A stretch of DNA of 64,000 nucleotides from the NCBI GenBank assembly GCA_018660685.1, contig JABJJW010000004.1:116373-180372 (forward strand), in the 5' to 3' direction. This document shows, piece by piece, positions 35,505 through 45,522 of the stretch. Source of the DNA: Flavobacteriales bacterium (GTDB taxonomy: Bacteria > Bacteroidota > Bacteroidia > Flavobacteriales_G > Salibacteraceae). The position numbers and the translations under genes were made by a program. Within the stretch, counting starts at the first letter, position 1. Each line of letters opens with the position of its first letter. The notes beneath the pieces were generated by a model. That model was not told the origin of the DNA and did not search any database. It was given only the letters and a program-made list of their open reading frames with translations.

Positions 35505-38500
35505 ATGAAAATCACCACCTTTCTTCTAACGGCTGCCATCCTGTTGTCAGCCAACCTCTATGCGTCTGAAACTTTTCGTGGAAGCGAAGCATTCAAACAA
35601 ATTCAAGGGACTGAACTTCTGAGATACAATGAAACTTCGTCTGTACCCACTTTCATCAAATTCCACTCAATGTTTCAGATGGAATACGAATTATGGGAAC
35701 AATGGATGATGCGCACATTTTATGAAGATTTGGAGGGAGTAAGCCTCACACTATTAAAAATGCAAGAAGATGATATCGGAATGAAGCATTACCGGTATCG
35801 ACAACTTCACAATGGCATTCCTGTCGGCGTTGGAACGTGGATTATTCATACCAATGGTAACAAGGTTGTCAGTATGAATGGGAACCTGATTGACAAAGTG
35901 AATGTCTCCGCTCCTATTTTGTCAGAAGCGTAGGCTCTACAGGCTGCATTGGACTATGTTGATGCTCGCCTGTATATGTGGGAAATTCCTTCAGAAGAGG
36001 CATTTGTCAAGCATGTGAGACAAGATTCCAGCGCCACGTACTATCCAACTGGGAATCTTGAGATAACTGCCGAATTCCCATCAATAAGCATGGATGAGCT
36101 CCACACCTGTTGGAAGTTTGACATCTATGCCGCGGAACCTGAGTCAAGACGATTCATTTATGTAAATGCGAGTGATGGGTCAATTATTTCAGATCATTCG
36201 AGAATTCAGCATGCTGATACTACCGTAACGGCACATACAATGTATGCTGGTGAACAAGAAATCACAGCAGATTGGACGGGTTCAGAGTTTCGCCTTCGAG
36301 AAACAGGAAGAGGAAATGGAATCGAGACGTACAACGCTCAATATCAGACAACGGGTACTTATGTTGACTTCACCTACCCTTCTGCTCCTTTTGACGACAC
36401 TCTTTCATTTGACCAGTATGCAACCGACGCACATCTCGGAGCTGAAAAGAGCTATGATTACTTCCTGAATATTCACAACAGGAATAGCGTAGACGATAAT
36501 GGCCAAATCCTATTGAGTCGAATCCATTGGGGACAAAACTTTTTGAATGCCGGTTGGAATGGAGAGTGGATGACCTACGGAGATGGGGATACTGCACAGG
36601 GATATACCCCATTGACCGCTCTAGACGTTTGCGGTCATGAATTGACCCATGGAGTAACTCAGCACACAGCTGGTCTTGTTTACAGGTGGGAACCAGGCGC
36701 CCTCAATGAGAGCTTTTCTGATATTTTTGGAGTCGCCGTTGAGTTCTACACACAGGGATATCCCAATGGTGGTGACTGGGTATTGGGTGAAGACTTTAAT
36801 TGGATTATTCGAAGTCTAGAAGAGCCAAACCTCTATGATCAACCCGACACATATATGGGGAATTACTGGTATCCAGGCCCATATGACAATGCAGGTGTTC
36901 ACGTTAATAGCGGCGTTCAAAATCATTGGTTTTACCTTCTTTCTGAAGGGGGGAGCGGATCAAATGACATCGGCAACGTCTTCACTGTAACCGGAATTGG
37001 AATAGATGACGCTGCGGATATTGCCTACCGTAATCTTTCGGTTTATTTGACAGAATACAGCGTTCACTATGACGCCCGATTTTATGCGATTCAATCAGCT
37101 ATAGATTTATTTGGACCATGCAGTCAACAAGCGATTAGCACCGAAATAGCCTGGTACGCTGTTGGGCTTGGAAATCTTCCAAGTACTGGAGTTGAAGCTG
37201 ACTATCTAGCGATGCCGGCTGAAAATTGCCAAATACCAACGGATGTGTTGTTCTTAAACTTCACTTCTAATGGAATGACATACGAATGGGATTGGTGATG
37301 GCACCATTTCCACAGACGCAAACCCAATGCATACTTATACCGACTGGGGTACATATGATGTCGAGCTTTCAGCCACATCAACATGCGGAACTGATGTTTT
37401 GACAGATGTCGATGCTATTACCCTTGAACCGGATGCTGATTGTTGGATTGCGATGAACGAAACCAATGGTCAAGCAACCGGATGTACGGGAACCTTGTAC
37501 GATCCAGGAGGCCCAATTTGGGGATACGATAATGGCCTGGATTACTCTGTAACCATTAAGCCGTTGGGTGCCGGTGGCGTTACGCTCTTCTTCAATTATG
37601 TTATTACAGAAGGCCAAGGCACATTTGGCTCATGCTATGACTACCTAACAGTTTACGATGGTTTTGACGCAAATTCGACAATCATGGGACACTTTTGCGA
37701 CTCGCTCCCTGCTCCCGATTCCCTTGAGAGTACGGGAAGCGCAATGACAGTTCGTTTTCGGTCAGATGGAAACAATCCTTTTCCTTCTTTTTGGCCAGGA
37801 TACTGGTTAGAATGGGAATGCTCGCCAACAACAGTGGCACCCACGGCAGAATTCTCGTTTGAGAACTACTATTCATGCTCTGGAGACATTCAATTCATTG
37901 ATCAAAGCGATGGAGGCCCGTCATCATGGCTTTGGAATTTTGGAGATGGGACCTCATCCACTGAACAAGATCCACTTCACCATTACATAAACGATGGAAC
38001 TTACACGGTTTCTCTGCTCGTATCGAATGCATTTGGCTCAGACTCAATAACCAAATCTTCAACCATTGTTATTGGGAAAAATCCCGCGCCAGTCACCATT
38101 CAAGATGATATTTGTCCAGGAGAGGTTGGAATTCTCGTACCCCAAGAAGAAGGTGATTTTAGGTGGTACGCTTCTGCAAATGACACTACACTTCTTCATG
38201 CAGGAGATACTTTCACCACCCCAACTATTCAAAATAGCACTCTATATTACTACGAGAACCTAAGGTCGCCTGGTACCCAACAAGCTGGAGGAGCTTTGAA
38301 TAATCTGATGGGCGGTGGTGGTTACGTCGACTTCTTCAATCAGGCATTGTGGTTTCATGCCTATCAGGATATTATTTTGGAAGAAGTGACCATGTATACT
38401 GACACAGCTGGGTATCGAAAAATCACATTGTGGGACCCACAAGAGGGTGTAGCTGTGGATTCAGCTGTTGTATTTCTGGAATTGGGCGAAAACAACGTTG

Positions 38501-39000
38501 AATTAAACTTTCATATTCCTGAAGGCTCGTATGAGCTAGGGATGTGGTATACGGACCTCTTAAGGTGTTTCCGAAATAACTCTGGAGTTACTTACCCTTA
38601 CGACATTCCAGATGTCTTAAGCATCTATAACAGCCCCGCGGGTTCAGATTATTACTATTACTTCTACGATTGGCAAGTACGTCCATACTGCGCCTCTGCC
38701 AGAGGTGAAGCAATTGCTAGCGTAGCAATTTGTACGGGTGTTGATGAAGTAGATTTCAGCGAAGGCTTGTCTGTCTACCCAAATCCGACCAGAGGCGAAT
38801 TGAATCTCAGCCAAACGGTTGTGCCGAATCTTGAGAACATTGCATTGTATGACGCTCAAGGCCGAATGATCATCAAACTTCCAAGCATGAGAAAAGACGA
38901 AGTCGTCTCGATAGATGTGCATGACTTGAGCGCTGGGGTGTACACCATAAAGGCATATTCAGACAATGCCATTGCCACCAAACAGGTGATTATTCAATAG
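35505..39000 (+). pseudogene. M4 (thermolysin-like) secreted metalloprotease, disrupted copy
   Basis: Starts at ATG 35505 (signal KITTFLLTAAILLSANLYAS). The frame is broken by TAG 35931-35933, where the intact paralogue has CAG (Q) in SEEQALQ, and by a frameshift at about 37293, where GAT-TTY-GGT of a PKD motif has become GAT-TGGT. Joined, the parts encode propeptide, M4 catalytic domain (GHELTHGVTQH, GALNESFSDIFG, GVHVNSGVQNHWF), PKD, CUB and PKD domains and a type A T9SS sorting domain (SVYPNPTRGELNLS...KQVIIQ). Catalytic motifs remain, so the loss is probably recent. The neighbour at 39119 is an intact copy of the same layout. Confidence 0.9.
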
Positions 39001-39037
39001 ATCGGTCGAGCAATTGTATCGTCTTGTCTAAAAGCAA

Positions 39038-39076
39038 GTTAGAACTTCAAGCAATCCTTGATTGTGGAGTTCTAGC
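39038..39076. promoter_or_regulatory. Long hairpin before the intact M4 protease gene
   Basis: An 11-bp outer stem (39038-39048 with 39066-39076, two G-T wobbles) encloses a 5-bp inner stem (CAATC 39052-39056, GATTG 39060-39064). There is no T run, so it is not a standard terminator. It sits 15 bases upstream of the -7 box of the protease gene, covering the -33 region. Confidence 0.4.
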
Positions 39077-39090
39077 GTGCTTTCGTAAGT

Positions 39091-39098
39091 TATATTTG
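39091..39098 (+). promoter_or_regulatory. -7 element TATATTTG for the intact M4 protease
   Basis: Exact match to TAnnTTTG, 20 bases before the ATG. The following AATCCTAAC also occurs before the broken paralogue (35482-35490), where the box has changed to TATCTTGT. Confidence 0.6.
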
Positions 39099-39118
39099 AG
39101 CAATCCTAACTAAAAAGC

Positions 39119-42100
39119 ATGAAGAAATTTTTACTTCTTGCGGCATGTGCCGTTGGCCTAACACTGAGTGTTAATGCAGAACAAGTTCTGCGGGGCGCCG
39201 AAGCTTCCAACGCTGTTAAAGGCGCAGAAACTGTACGATACAAGGACTTTAGTTCCGTACCTGCCTTTATAAAATTTTATCCCGACACACGCATATCCTA
39301 TCTAGAATGGGAAGAATGGATGAAGTCTTCGTTCTTTAAGAACAGCAAGGATCTCAGATTTGAGTTGATAGGAACAGAACGCGATGAACTAGGTATGTTT
39401 CATTACCGCTACCAGCAAACCTCTCAGTCTTACCCACTCACCTTTGGGACATGGATCGTCCATACGCTCAACGGAGAAGTGGTGAGTATGAATGGGGAAG
39501 TCTTTGACAGCGTCCCACAATTCAAACCAACCAAATCAGAAGAGCAGGCATTGCAACTTGCCCTGTCTTCTATTGGCGCGGACATCTACAAGTGGGAAAT
39601 TGAATTAGAAGAGCAAGACATCAAGGTCTTGATGAACGACGCGAATGCAACCTACTTCCCAAAAGGAGAACTTGAAATCGTAAACAACGATGCAAGCCTC
39701 AAAGAAGTAAACCTCAACCTTACTTGGAAATTTAATGTGTACGCACACGAACCGATGTCGAGAAGAGAAATCTATGTCGATGCCACAACTGGAGACATCA
39801 TTTTTGAGAATAACCTCATTCATCATGCAGACAGCAATGGTCAAGCAGTAACTGGTTATCTTGGAGTACAGCCGATCACGACTGATTGGACAGGTTCAAA
39901 TTTCAGGTTGCGAGAAACTGGTAGAGGGAATGGCGTTCGAACATTTGACCTACAAAATGCTACTGCAGGAATGGGAGTTGATTTTACTCATTCAGATAAC
40001 TTCTGGGACACCACAACAGTTAAACGATTTGGTACCGACGCCCACTTTGGTGCAGAAGCGACTTATGATTACTACATGAATCACTTCAACCGAAACAGCA
40101 TTAATGATCAAGGATTTGCCTTAGTAAGCCGAGTACACTACGGAAGCAACTATGGCAATGCTTTTTGGAATGGTCAGGTCATGACGTACGGCGATGGATC
40201 TAGCGGAACGACTCCGTTTACTGCATTGGACATTTGCGGACATGAAGTAACTCATGGGCTAACAACTTTTACTGCAGGCTTGGTCTATGCATATGAATCA
40301 GGTGCGCTAAATGAGAGTTTCTCTGACATATTTGGAGCAGCTATCGAATATGACGCTCTTGGCTGGTCAAACGGAGACTGGATAATGGGAGAAGATTTGG
40401 GATTTGTTATCCGAAACATGGCTAATCCAAATCCTTATGGAGATCCGGACACCTACCTAGGTACAAATTGGTACACTGGTGCAAATGATAATGGAGGTGT
40501 GCATACGAACAGTGGGGTGCAGAACTTCTGGTTTGTATTGCTTACTGAAGGCGGCGCCGGAACCAACGATATTGGAAACGTATATAATGTAACAGGAATT
40601 GGAATTGATGACGCTGGAGCAATTGCTTACCGAAATCTAACCAACTACTTGACGACTTCCAGCCAGTACTCTGACGCAAGGTTTTATGCCATTCAATCTG
40701 CTATGGATTTATTTGGTCCTTGTAGCCAAGAAGTGATTAGCACTGGAATGGCTTGGTACGCTGTTGGTGTCGGTGGACTTTACGCAAATGAAGTTGTTGC
40801 AGACTTTACAGCTCCTTCTACTGGTAACTGTGAAGTTCCATACACTGCTGAATTCATAAACCTGAGTTCAAATGCTACATCATTCGACTGGGACTTTGGC
40901 GATGGATCAACTTCCACGAATCCGAATCCGAATCACACCTACACAACTGCAGGAACGTACACAGTGACCTTAGAGGCAAGTTCTACATGCGGAGCTGACA
41001 CTTCAATCGAAGTTTCTTACATCCATGTAGGACCTGGAGCTCCATGTGAAATCACTCTACCAACGAGTGGAGCAGCGACCGTTCAAACGGGTTGTGAAGG
41101 AAATCTCTACGACAACGGAGGGCCAGCTGGAAATTATCAAGCGAGTACAGACTCTTATGTGACCATTGCTCCTCCTGGAGCGGGAAGCATCAGCATTGAC
41201 TTTGTTGAATTCAACGTAGAAGAAGGCGGCGGAACAGCTTGCATCTACGACTATGTAGAAGTTTATGATGGCAGCGCTCTTGGATCCAACTTGATTGGAA
41301 AATACTGTAATTCAAATCCACCGCCCTCAACGTTGACAACCAATGCGGGGTCAGTGACAATTCGAATGTTTGCAGATGGAGGATTGGAGTATTCTGGATT
41401 CAAGATTGCTTGGGAGTGCAATGATCCTACTGACGCTCCTGATGTTGATTTCTTAGCTTCAACAGAATCTACTTGTACGGGAGTCGTGAGCTTCTCAGAT
41501 TTGTCGATAAACGGTGTCAGTAGCTGGTACTGGGATTTTGGTGATGGCAGCTTTGACACGATTCAACATCCGACTCACACCTATGCTGTGAATGGAACAT
41601 ATACGGTCCAACTCACTGCAACAAACACGGTTGGCTCTGATTCATTGACGAAGACAGCTTACATCGATGTCGCTCGTCCTGACGCTCCAACAGGAGCAGA
41701 TGACGACATCTGTCCAGGAGAGTTTGGAACTTTGATTGCTTCGAGTACTGGACTGAATAGATGGTTCGATAGCCCGGTAAATGGAAACCTCGTGCACGTC
41801 GGCGACACGTTCGTTACACCGGTAGTACAAAGCAGCATGGCTTGGTACGTTGAGTCGGTCGAACAAAACAGTGCGCTATCTGTCGGTGCTGACGATAATC
41901 AAATTGGTTCTGGAGCGTATTTCAATAGCAACCAACACTTGATTTTCGATGCTTACACGGCCTTTATTCTATCCGAAGTGACTGTTTATGCCACTGGAGC
42001 AGGAGACCGAACGATCGAGCTAAGAAATGCTCAAGGAGCGGTTCTAGAGTCAAAGACAAGCAACATTCCAAATGGAGAACAGACGATCACGTTGGATTTC

Positions 42101-42598
42101 GACGTGGAGCCTGGAACTGACTTGCAATTAGGAATTGCGCAAAGCAGCGTAATCAACTTATTTAGGAATGACGGTGGTACCAATTATCCGTACGAATTGG
42201 CGAATGTGTTGAGCATTACGAAGAGTAGTGCTGGCACTAACCCAGTAGGATATTATTACTTCTTCTACGACTGGCAAGTCCAGGAGCTTTGCGTAAGTGC
42301 GAGAACAGGAATTGCAGCCAGTACTGGAATTTGTACAGGCGTGGACGAGTTAGCTGGAGTCTCGTTTGAGCTCTTCCCTAACCCAGCATCAAGCTCGGTT
42401 ACGATTCAAATGGCCTCGGAAGTTGCAGCAGATGATGTGAATCTATTTGATGTCTCAGGCCAACTTGTCAAGTCATTTGGTTCAAAGGAAAACACGAACC
42501 AATTTGAGTTGAATGTGAAAGATGTATCTGCTGGAGTGTACTTCGTACAGATTGAAACGAAGGGCGGAAAGTCAACCAAGCAGTTGATCATTCAATAA
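39119..42598 (+). CDS. M4 family (thermolysin-like) secreted metalloprotease with PKD, CUB and T9SS sorting domains
   Basis: 1159 residues. Signal KKFLLLAACAVGLTLSVNA, then an FTP/PepSY-type propeptide. The catalytic domain has zinc motif H375-E-V-T-H379, E399 in GALNESFSD (20 residues on, as in thermolysin) and the active-site His in GGVHTNSGVQNFWF. Then follow PKD (FDWDFGDGSTSTNPN), CUB (DYVEVYDGSALGSNLIGKY), a second PKD (WYWDFGDGSFDTIQH), an Ig-like segment (DICPGEFGTLIASSTG) and a type A T9SS sorting domain (SFELFPNPASSSVTIQM...KQLIIQ). Neutral endopeptidase released or surface-bound via T9SS. Its neighbour upstream is a decayed copy. Confidence 0.95.
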   Translation: MKKFLLLAACAVGLTLSVNAEQVLRGAEASNAVKGAETVRYKDFSSVPAFIKFYPDTRISYLEWEEWMKSSFFKNSKDLRFELIGTERDELGMFHYRYQQTSQSYPLTFGTWIVHTLNGEVVSMNGEVFDSVPQFKPTKSEEQALQLALSSIGADIYKWEIELEEQDIKVLMNDANATYFPKGELEIVNNDASLKEVNLNLTWKFNVYAHEPMSRREIYVDATTGDIIFENNLIHHADSNGQAVTGYLGVQPITTDWTGSNFRLRETGRGNGVRTFDLQNATAGMGVDFTHSDNFWDTTTVKRFGTDAHFGAEATYDYYMNHFNRNSINDQGFALVSRVHYGSNYGNAFWNGQVMTYGDGSSGTTPFTALDICGHEVTHGLTTFTAGLVYAYESGALNESFSDIFGAAIEYDALGWSNGDWIMGEDLGFVIRNMANPNPYGDPDTYLGTNWYTGANDNGGVHTNSGVQNFWFVLLTEGGAGTNDIGNVYNVTGIGIDDAGAIAYRNLTNYLTTSSQYSDARFYAIQSAMDLFGPCSQEVISTGMAWYAVGVGGLYANEVVADFTAPSTGNCEVPYTAEFINLSSNATSFDWDFGDGSTSTNPNPNHTYTTAGTYTVTLEASSTCGADTSIEVSYIHVGPGAPCEITLPTSGAATVQTGCEGNLYDNGGPAGNYQASTDSYVTIAPPGAGSISIDFVEFNVEEGGGTACIYDYVEVYDGSALGSNLIGKYCNSNPPPSTLTTNAGSVTIRMFADGGLEYSGFKIAWECNDPTDAPDVDFLASTESTCTGVVSFSDLSINGVSSWYWDFGDGSFDTIQHPTHTYAVNGTYTVQLTATNTVGSDSLTKTAYIDVARPDAPTGADDDICPGEFGTLIASSTGLNRWFDSPVNGNLVHVGDTFVTPVVQSSMAWYVESVEQNSALSVGADDNQIGSGAYFNSNQHLIFDAYTAFILSEVTVYATGAGDRTIELRNAQGAVLESKTSNIPNGEQTITLDFDVEPGTDLQLGIAQSSVINLFRNDGGTNYPYELANVLSITKSSAGTNPVGYYYFFYDWQVQELCVSARTGIAASTGICTGVDELAGVSFELFPNPASSSVTIQMASEVAADDVNLFDVSGQLVKSFGSKENTNQFELNVKDVSAGVYFVQIETKGGKSTKQLIIQ

Positions 42599-42618
42599 AT
42601 TCGAGAAATAGAATTATA

Positions 42619-45291
42619 TTAAGGCTCTTCGGATTGACCGAGGGGCCTTTTTCTTGGATCGATGATGAGAAGAATTTGATCACTTCCGTTCGATCGCACA
42701 TTCATCAATTCTGTGGAAACACCTCGGCTGTTAAACGCTTTAATTGCCCCGTTTGCTTCGTTGGGGTCAAGCGTATTCAGATCAACATGCTTATCATCAA
42801 ATGATTGCTCTTTAAACAAACGGACAACAACTTGGACTCCTGCCTGAATCTCTGGGACGATGTAGTCAAATTCCTTGTATTCATTTTTGGCGAGTGCATC
42901 CAAATCAAATTCGTAATAAGCGCGCTTCCTTTCTCCATTGTCTGAGATGATGCCGCCAAACTCAGGATCGGACTCATACGCTTCTACGAGCATAACATCT
43001 TGCGATGGTAAGACGCGGAAACTGAATACGAACTTATCTGTCCGGTTGACTAGAACGTTTTTCTGCTGGCCGCTCAAATAGATTTCATAGATATCAGACA
43101 GGCCTTGGCTCTCAACAGAGATGAAGTAGTTCTTATTGACAGTGTAATTTTCGAACTCAAATCTTCCAGAGCTATCGACTTCGGTCACTTGAATGATATT
43201 CTCCTTATCATCGAGCAGCTTTAGCGTTACACCTTGCTCTGGCAACATCTTATACTGGAACTTTCCTTTGAGGCTGGTCATGCTATCCGTAACCACAAAG
43301 CCCGATTCAGTACGTGATCTCAGAGAATACAGCGTCATCGGATCTCTTTGAGTTAACTTTTTGAATGCAAACACCCCTGCCCTGTCATCATTCAGGTACA
43401 TAAGCATGTCAGTAGGGTTCTTGGCAAGGTATATTTCACTCCGATCCAATGTCTCTTCTTGTTCTCCTGTCAACTTTAGAAGATAATCGCCAGCCATCAA
43501 CTCGGCATCAAATGCAAACATTCCTTCGTCATCCGTCATCACTGTGCCGAGAATCTCATCATTCTCATCCATCAATACAACCTCCGTATTGATCATCGGT
43601 AGCTTGTCAAATTTGAGATAACCTCTTAAATAGTCTTCAGAATCTTGAGGAATCAGTCCCATCCGCTCAAAGAAGTGCTCAGGCATTCCATAATCGATTG
43701 CGGTGATCGGATCTAAGCCGGATGACTGACCGCTAATCAGCGAACGAAACTCAAAAAGGTGTTTGTCAGTCTTAGTTACGACTATATCCTCTTCTGGATT
43801 ATCATTCGTTAGGTAAATCTCATAGACGTCTACCAAGCCCTCCAAATCCTCATCTACAGAAAGGAAGTAACTCTTTTGCTTGGCATCGGTATCGAACTCG
43901 AAATATCCATTTTCATCGGTTACGATTGTCTCGACCACTTCGCTGTTTTCATCTAGAACGTTCAGTTTCACTTGATCTTTAAGCGTACCGAACGATTCTA
44001 CTTTACCACTGATTTTTGTTGGAGTATCGACTACTTTACCTGATCTCGCCAGCGCTTCCAATTCAGATGTCGCCTTCAACTTTTGTCCTGACAAAACTTT
44101 GAATCCAAAGATTCCAAGCTCTTCTTCATTCATAAACACCATCTGTTCACCAAGGTCATTGGCAAGAAATATGTCGGCATCCTTCAACTCTTCTCTCACC
44201 GACTCATCAATCGCCAGTTTATAGTCTCGGTCAGGTAAAAAGGATTGAAGGTTAAAGTAACCTTCATCATCAGCTGTGATGGACTGAATTATTTCATCAT
44301 TCTCATCGACCAGATTTAGTTTCACATTGATGGCAGGTAATTTCTCTGCTCGAATGAAGCCGCTAGCTACGCGGTGCGCTGAGACTGACAAATCGCCGCT
44401 TGACATTTTATAAGGGATGGAATATATAGCACCTACCAGATCGTTTCGATTCGAAATAAAAACTGCTTTTGAGCTTGCAGGGTTCAAGCTGAAATATGCC
44501 TCGAAGTCGTTTGTATTGATGTTTGGTCCAAGGTTTCTGGGTCTGGACCAATTCTGCCATGTATCGTCAAGTCTTACTGATACGAATATGTCACCACTTC
44601 CATAACTTCCGTGTTCCTCACTGGCAAAATAAAGATGTCTGCCATCTGGTGCCAAATAAGGCGACATTTCAAATCCAATGCTGTTAATTCTAGCGCCCAT
44701 GTGGATTGGAAGCGTCCATAATCCGCCTCTTTTTAAAGAGACATATAAATCCTCTTTTCCAAAGCTGTCCTTTCCCTTCATGGATATGACAACGGCATTC
44801 TCCGCTCGGTTCACGTGAAAACCAAAGAACCTGCTTTGAAAGCTGAGCAAAGGAAGCTGAATCACATGGTCTCGCTTATAGGTCTTCCCAATTCTCTTGA
44901 ACGCCAGAATGGTCGAAAGCTGAGAGCCACCTTCAGGTTCAAATCTCAGAACATAGATCATATTCTGACTAATCCCAACTACCAGATCGTTTAGCTCTGT
45001 ATTGAGGTTTCCTTCATCGTCAATTGGGTCTGACCACTCGCCACCTGAAAAAGAAGATACCCAAACATCTTGGTTAACTTTTTCATTGGGGTTTTCTGGA
45101 GTCGAGATTTTTGTAAACCACATGGTCATCCCATCTTCACTCACGATGGGACATATATTCTGATGAATATCGTTGAACTGCTCTATGCTCGTGGGTGGGG
45201 TCGTATAGTCACTGGCTTTGTATTGCCCGAACAAAGCAGTGCTAATCCCCATTAAGCACAGCGTAAAATAGGATGATAATGTCTTTCTCAA
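42619..45291 (-). CDS. Secreted PD40 propeller protein with four tandem carboxypeptidase-regulatory-like repeats (ABAB)
   Basis: 890 residues. Signal peptide (SSYFTLCLMGISTALFGQ), then a PD40/WD40-like propeller over about 30-290 (ICPIVSEDGMTMWFTKI, MSPYLAPDGRHLYFASEEHG). From about 310 to 800 come four ~90-residue repeats starting KLNLVDENDEIIQSI, KLNVLDENSEVVETI, EVVLMDENDEILGTV and LKLLDDKENIIQVTE. Repeats 1 and 3 end VFMNEEELGIFGFKVL / MYLNDDRAGVFAFKKL; repeats 2 and 4 end VVTKTDKHLFEFRSL / VLVNRTDKFVFSFRVL. No OmpA or T9SS sorting domain is seen at the C-terminus. Probably a periplasmic or surface scaffold; function unknown. Confidence 0.8.
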   Translation of the reverse strand: MRKTLSSYFTLCLMGISTALFGQYKASDYTTPPTSIEQFNDIHQNICPIVSEDGMTMWFTKISTPENPNEKVNQDVWVSSFSGGEWSDPIDDEGNLNTELNDLVVGISQNMIYVLRFEPEGGSQLSTILAFKRIGKTYKRDHVIQLPLLSFQSRFFGFHVNRAENAVVISMKGKDSFGKEDLYVSLKRGGLWTLPIHMGARINSIGFEMSPYLAPDGRHLYFASEEHGSYGSGDIFVSVRLDDTWQNWSRPRNLGPNINTNDFEAYFSLNPASSKAVFISNRNDLVGAIYSIPYKMSSGDLSVSAHRVASGFIRAEKLPAINVKLNLVDENDEIIQSITADDEGYFNLQSFLPDRDYKLAIDESVREELKDADIFLANDLGEQMVFMNEEELGIFGFKVLSGQKLKATSELEALARSGKVVDTPTKISGKVESFGTLKDQVKLNVLDENSEVVETIVTDENGYFEFDTDAKQKSYFLSVDEDLEGLVDVYEIYLTNDNPEEDIVVTKTDKHLFEFRSLISGQSSGLDPITAIDYGMPEHFFERMGLIPQDSEDYLRGYLKFDKLPMINTEVVLMDENDEILGTVMTDDEGMFAFDAELMAGDYLLKLTGEQEETLDRSEIYLAKNPTDMLMYLNDDRAGVFAFKKLTQRDPMTLYSLRSRTESGFVVTDSMTSLKGKFQYKMLPEQGVTLKLLDDKENIIQVTEVDSSGRFEFENYTVNKNYFISVESQGLSDIYEIYLSGQQKNVLVNRTDKFVFSFRVLPSQDVMLVEAYESDPEFGGIISDNGERKRAYYEFDLDALAKNEYKEFDYIVPEIQAGVQVVVRLFKEQSFDDKHVDLNTLDPNEANGAIKAFNSRGVSTELMNVRSNGSDQILLIIDPRKRPLGQSEEP
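42622..42653 (+). terminator. Terminator of the M4 protease, inside the 3' end of the converging gene
   Basis: AGGCTCTTCGG (42622-42632) pairs with CCGAGGGGCCT (42638-42648), with two G-T wobbles and a 5-base loop, then TTTTTC. It ends plus-strand transcription after 42598. The same DNA encodes the last residues (RPLGQSEEP) of the minus-strand protein. Confidence 0.85.
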
Positions 45292-45378
45292 TATGGTCCG
45301 CCTATTGCTGTAAGCGTGAAATATGATCCGTCACAAATGTAAGTATCCAGATGCGTTCGTACGAAATGGAATAAAAAC

Positions 45379-45404
45379 AAAAATGCTCCCGAAGGAGCAC
45401 TTTT
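45379..45404 (-). terminator. Rho-independent terminator with UUCG tetraloop after the SPOR gene
   Basis: On the minus strand TGCTCC-TTCG-GGAGCA, a 6-bp stem with the very stable UUCG loop, followed by TTTTTG. It lies 119 bases past the stop of the TPR/SPOR gene and separates it from the PD40-repeat gene. Confidence 0.88.
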
Positions 45405-45522
45405 GAAACTTAACCTATTTAACTTGACCTGATGTAAAAGTGAATTCAATTTCTCACTTCCATTTTGAATACCAAGGTCAAACCGAGTCAATGGGTACAT
45501 CCAATGAGAAAACGGGTGCAAA

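Noticed and set aside
42619..45291. Repeat array read as a mobile or CRISPR-like repeat
   Set aside because: The repeats are protein-level, ~90 residues each, diverged, and in one continuous reading frame with a signal peptide.
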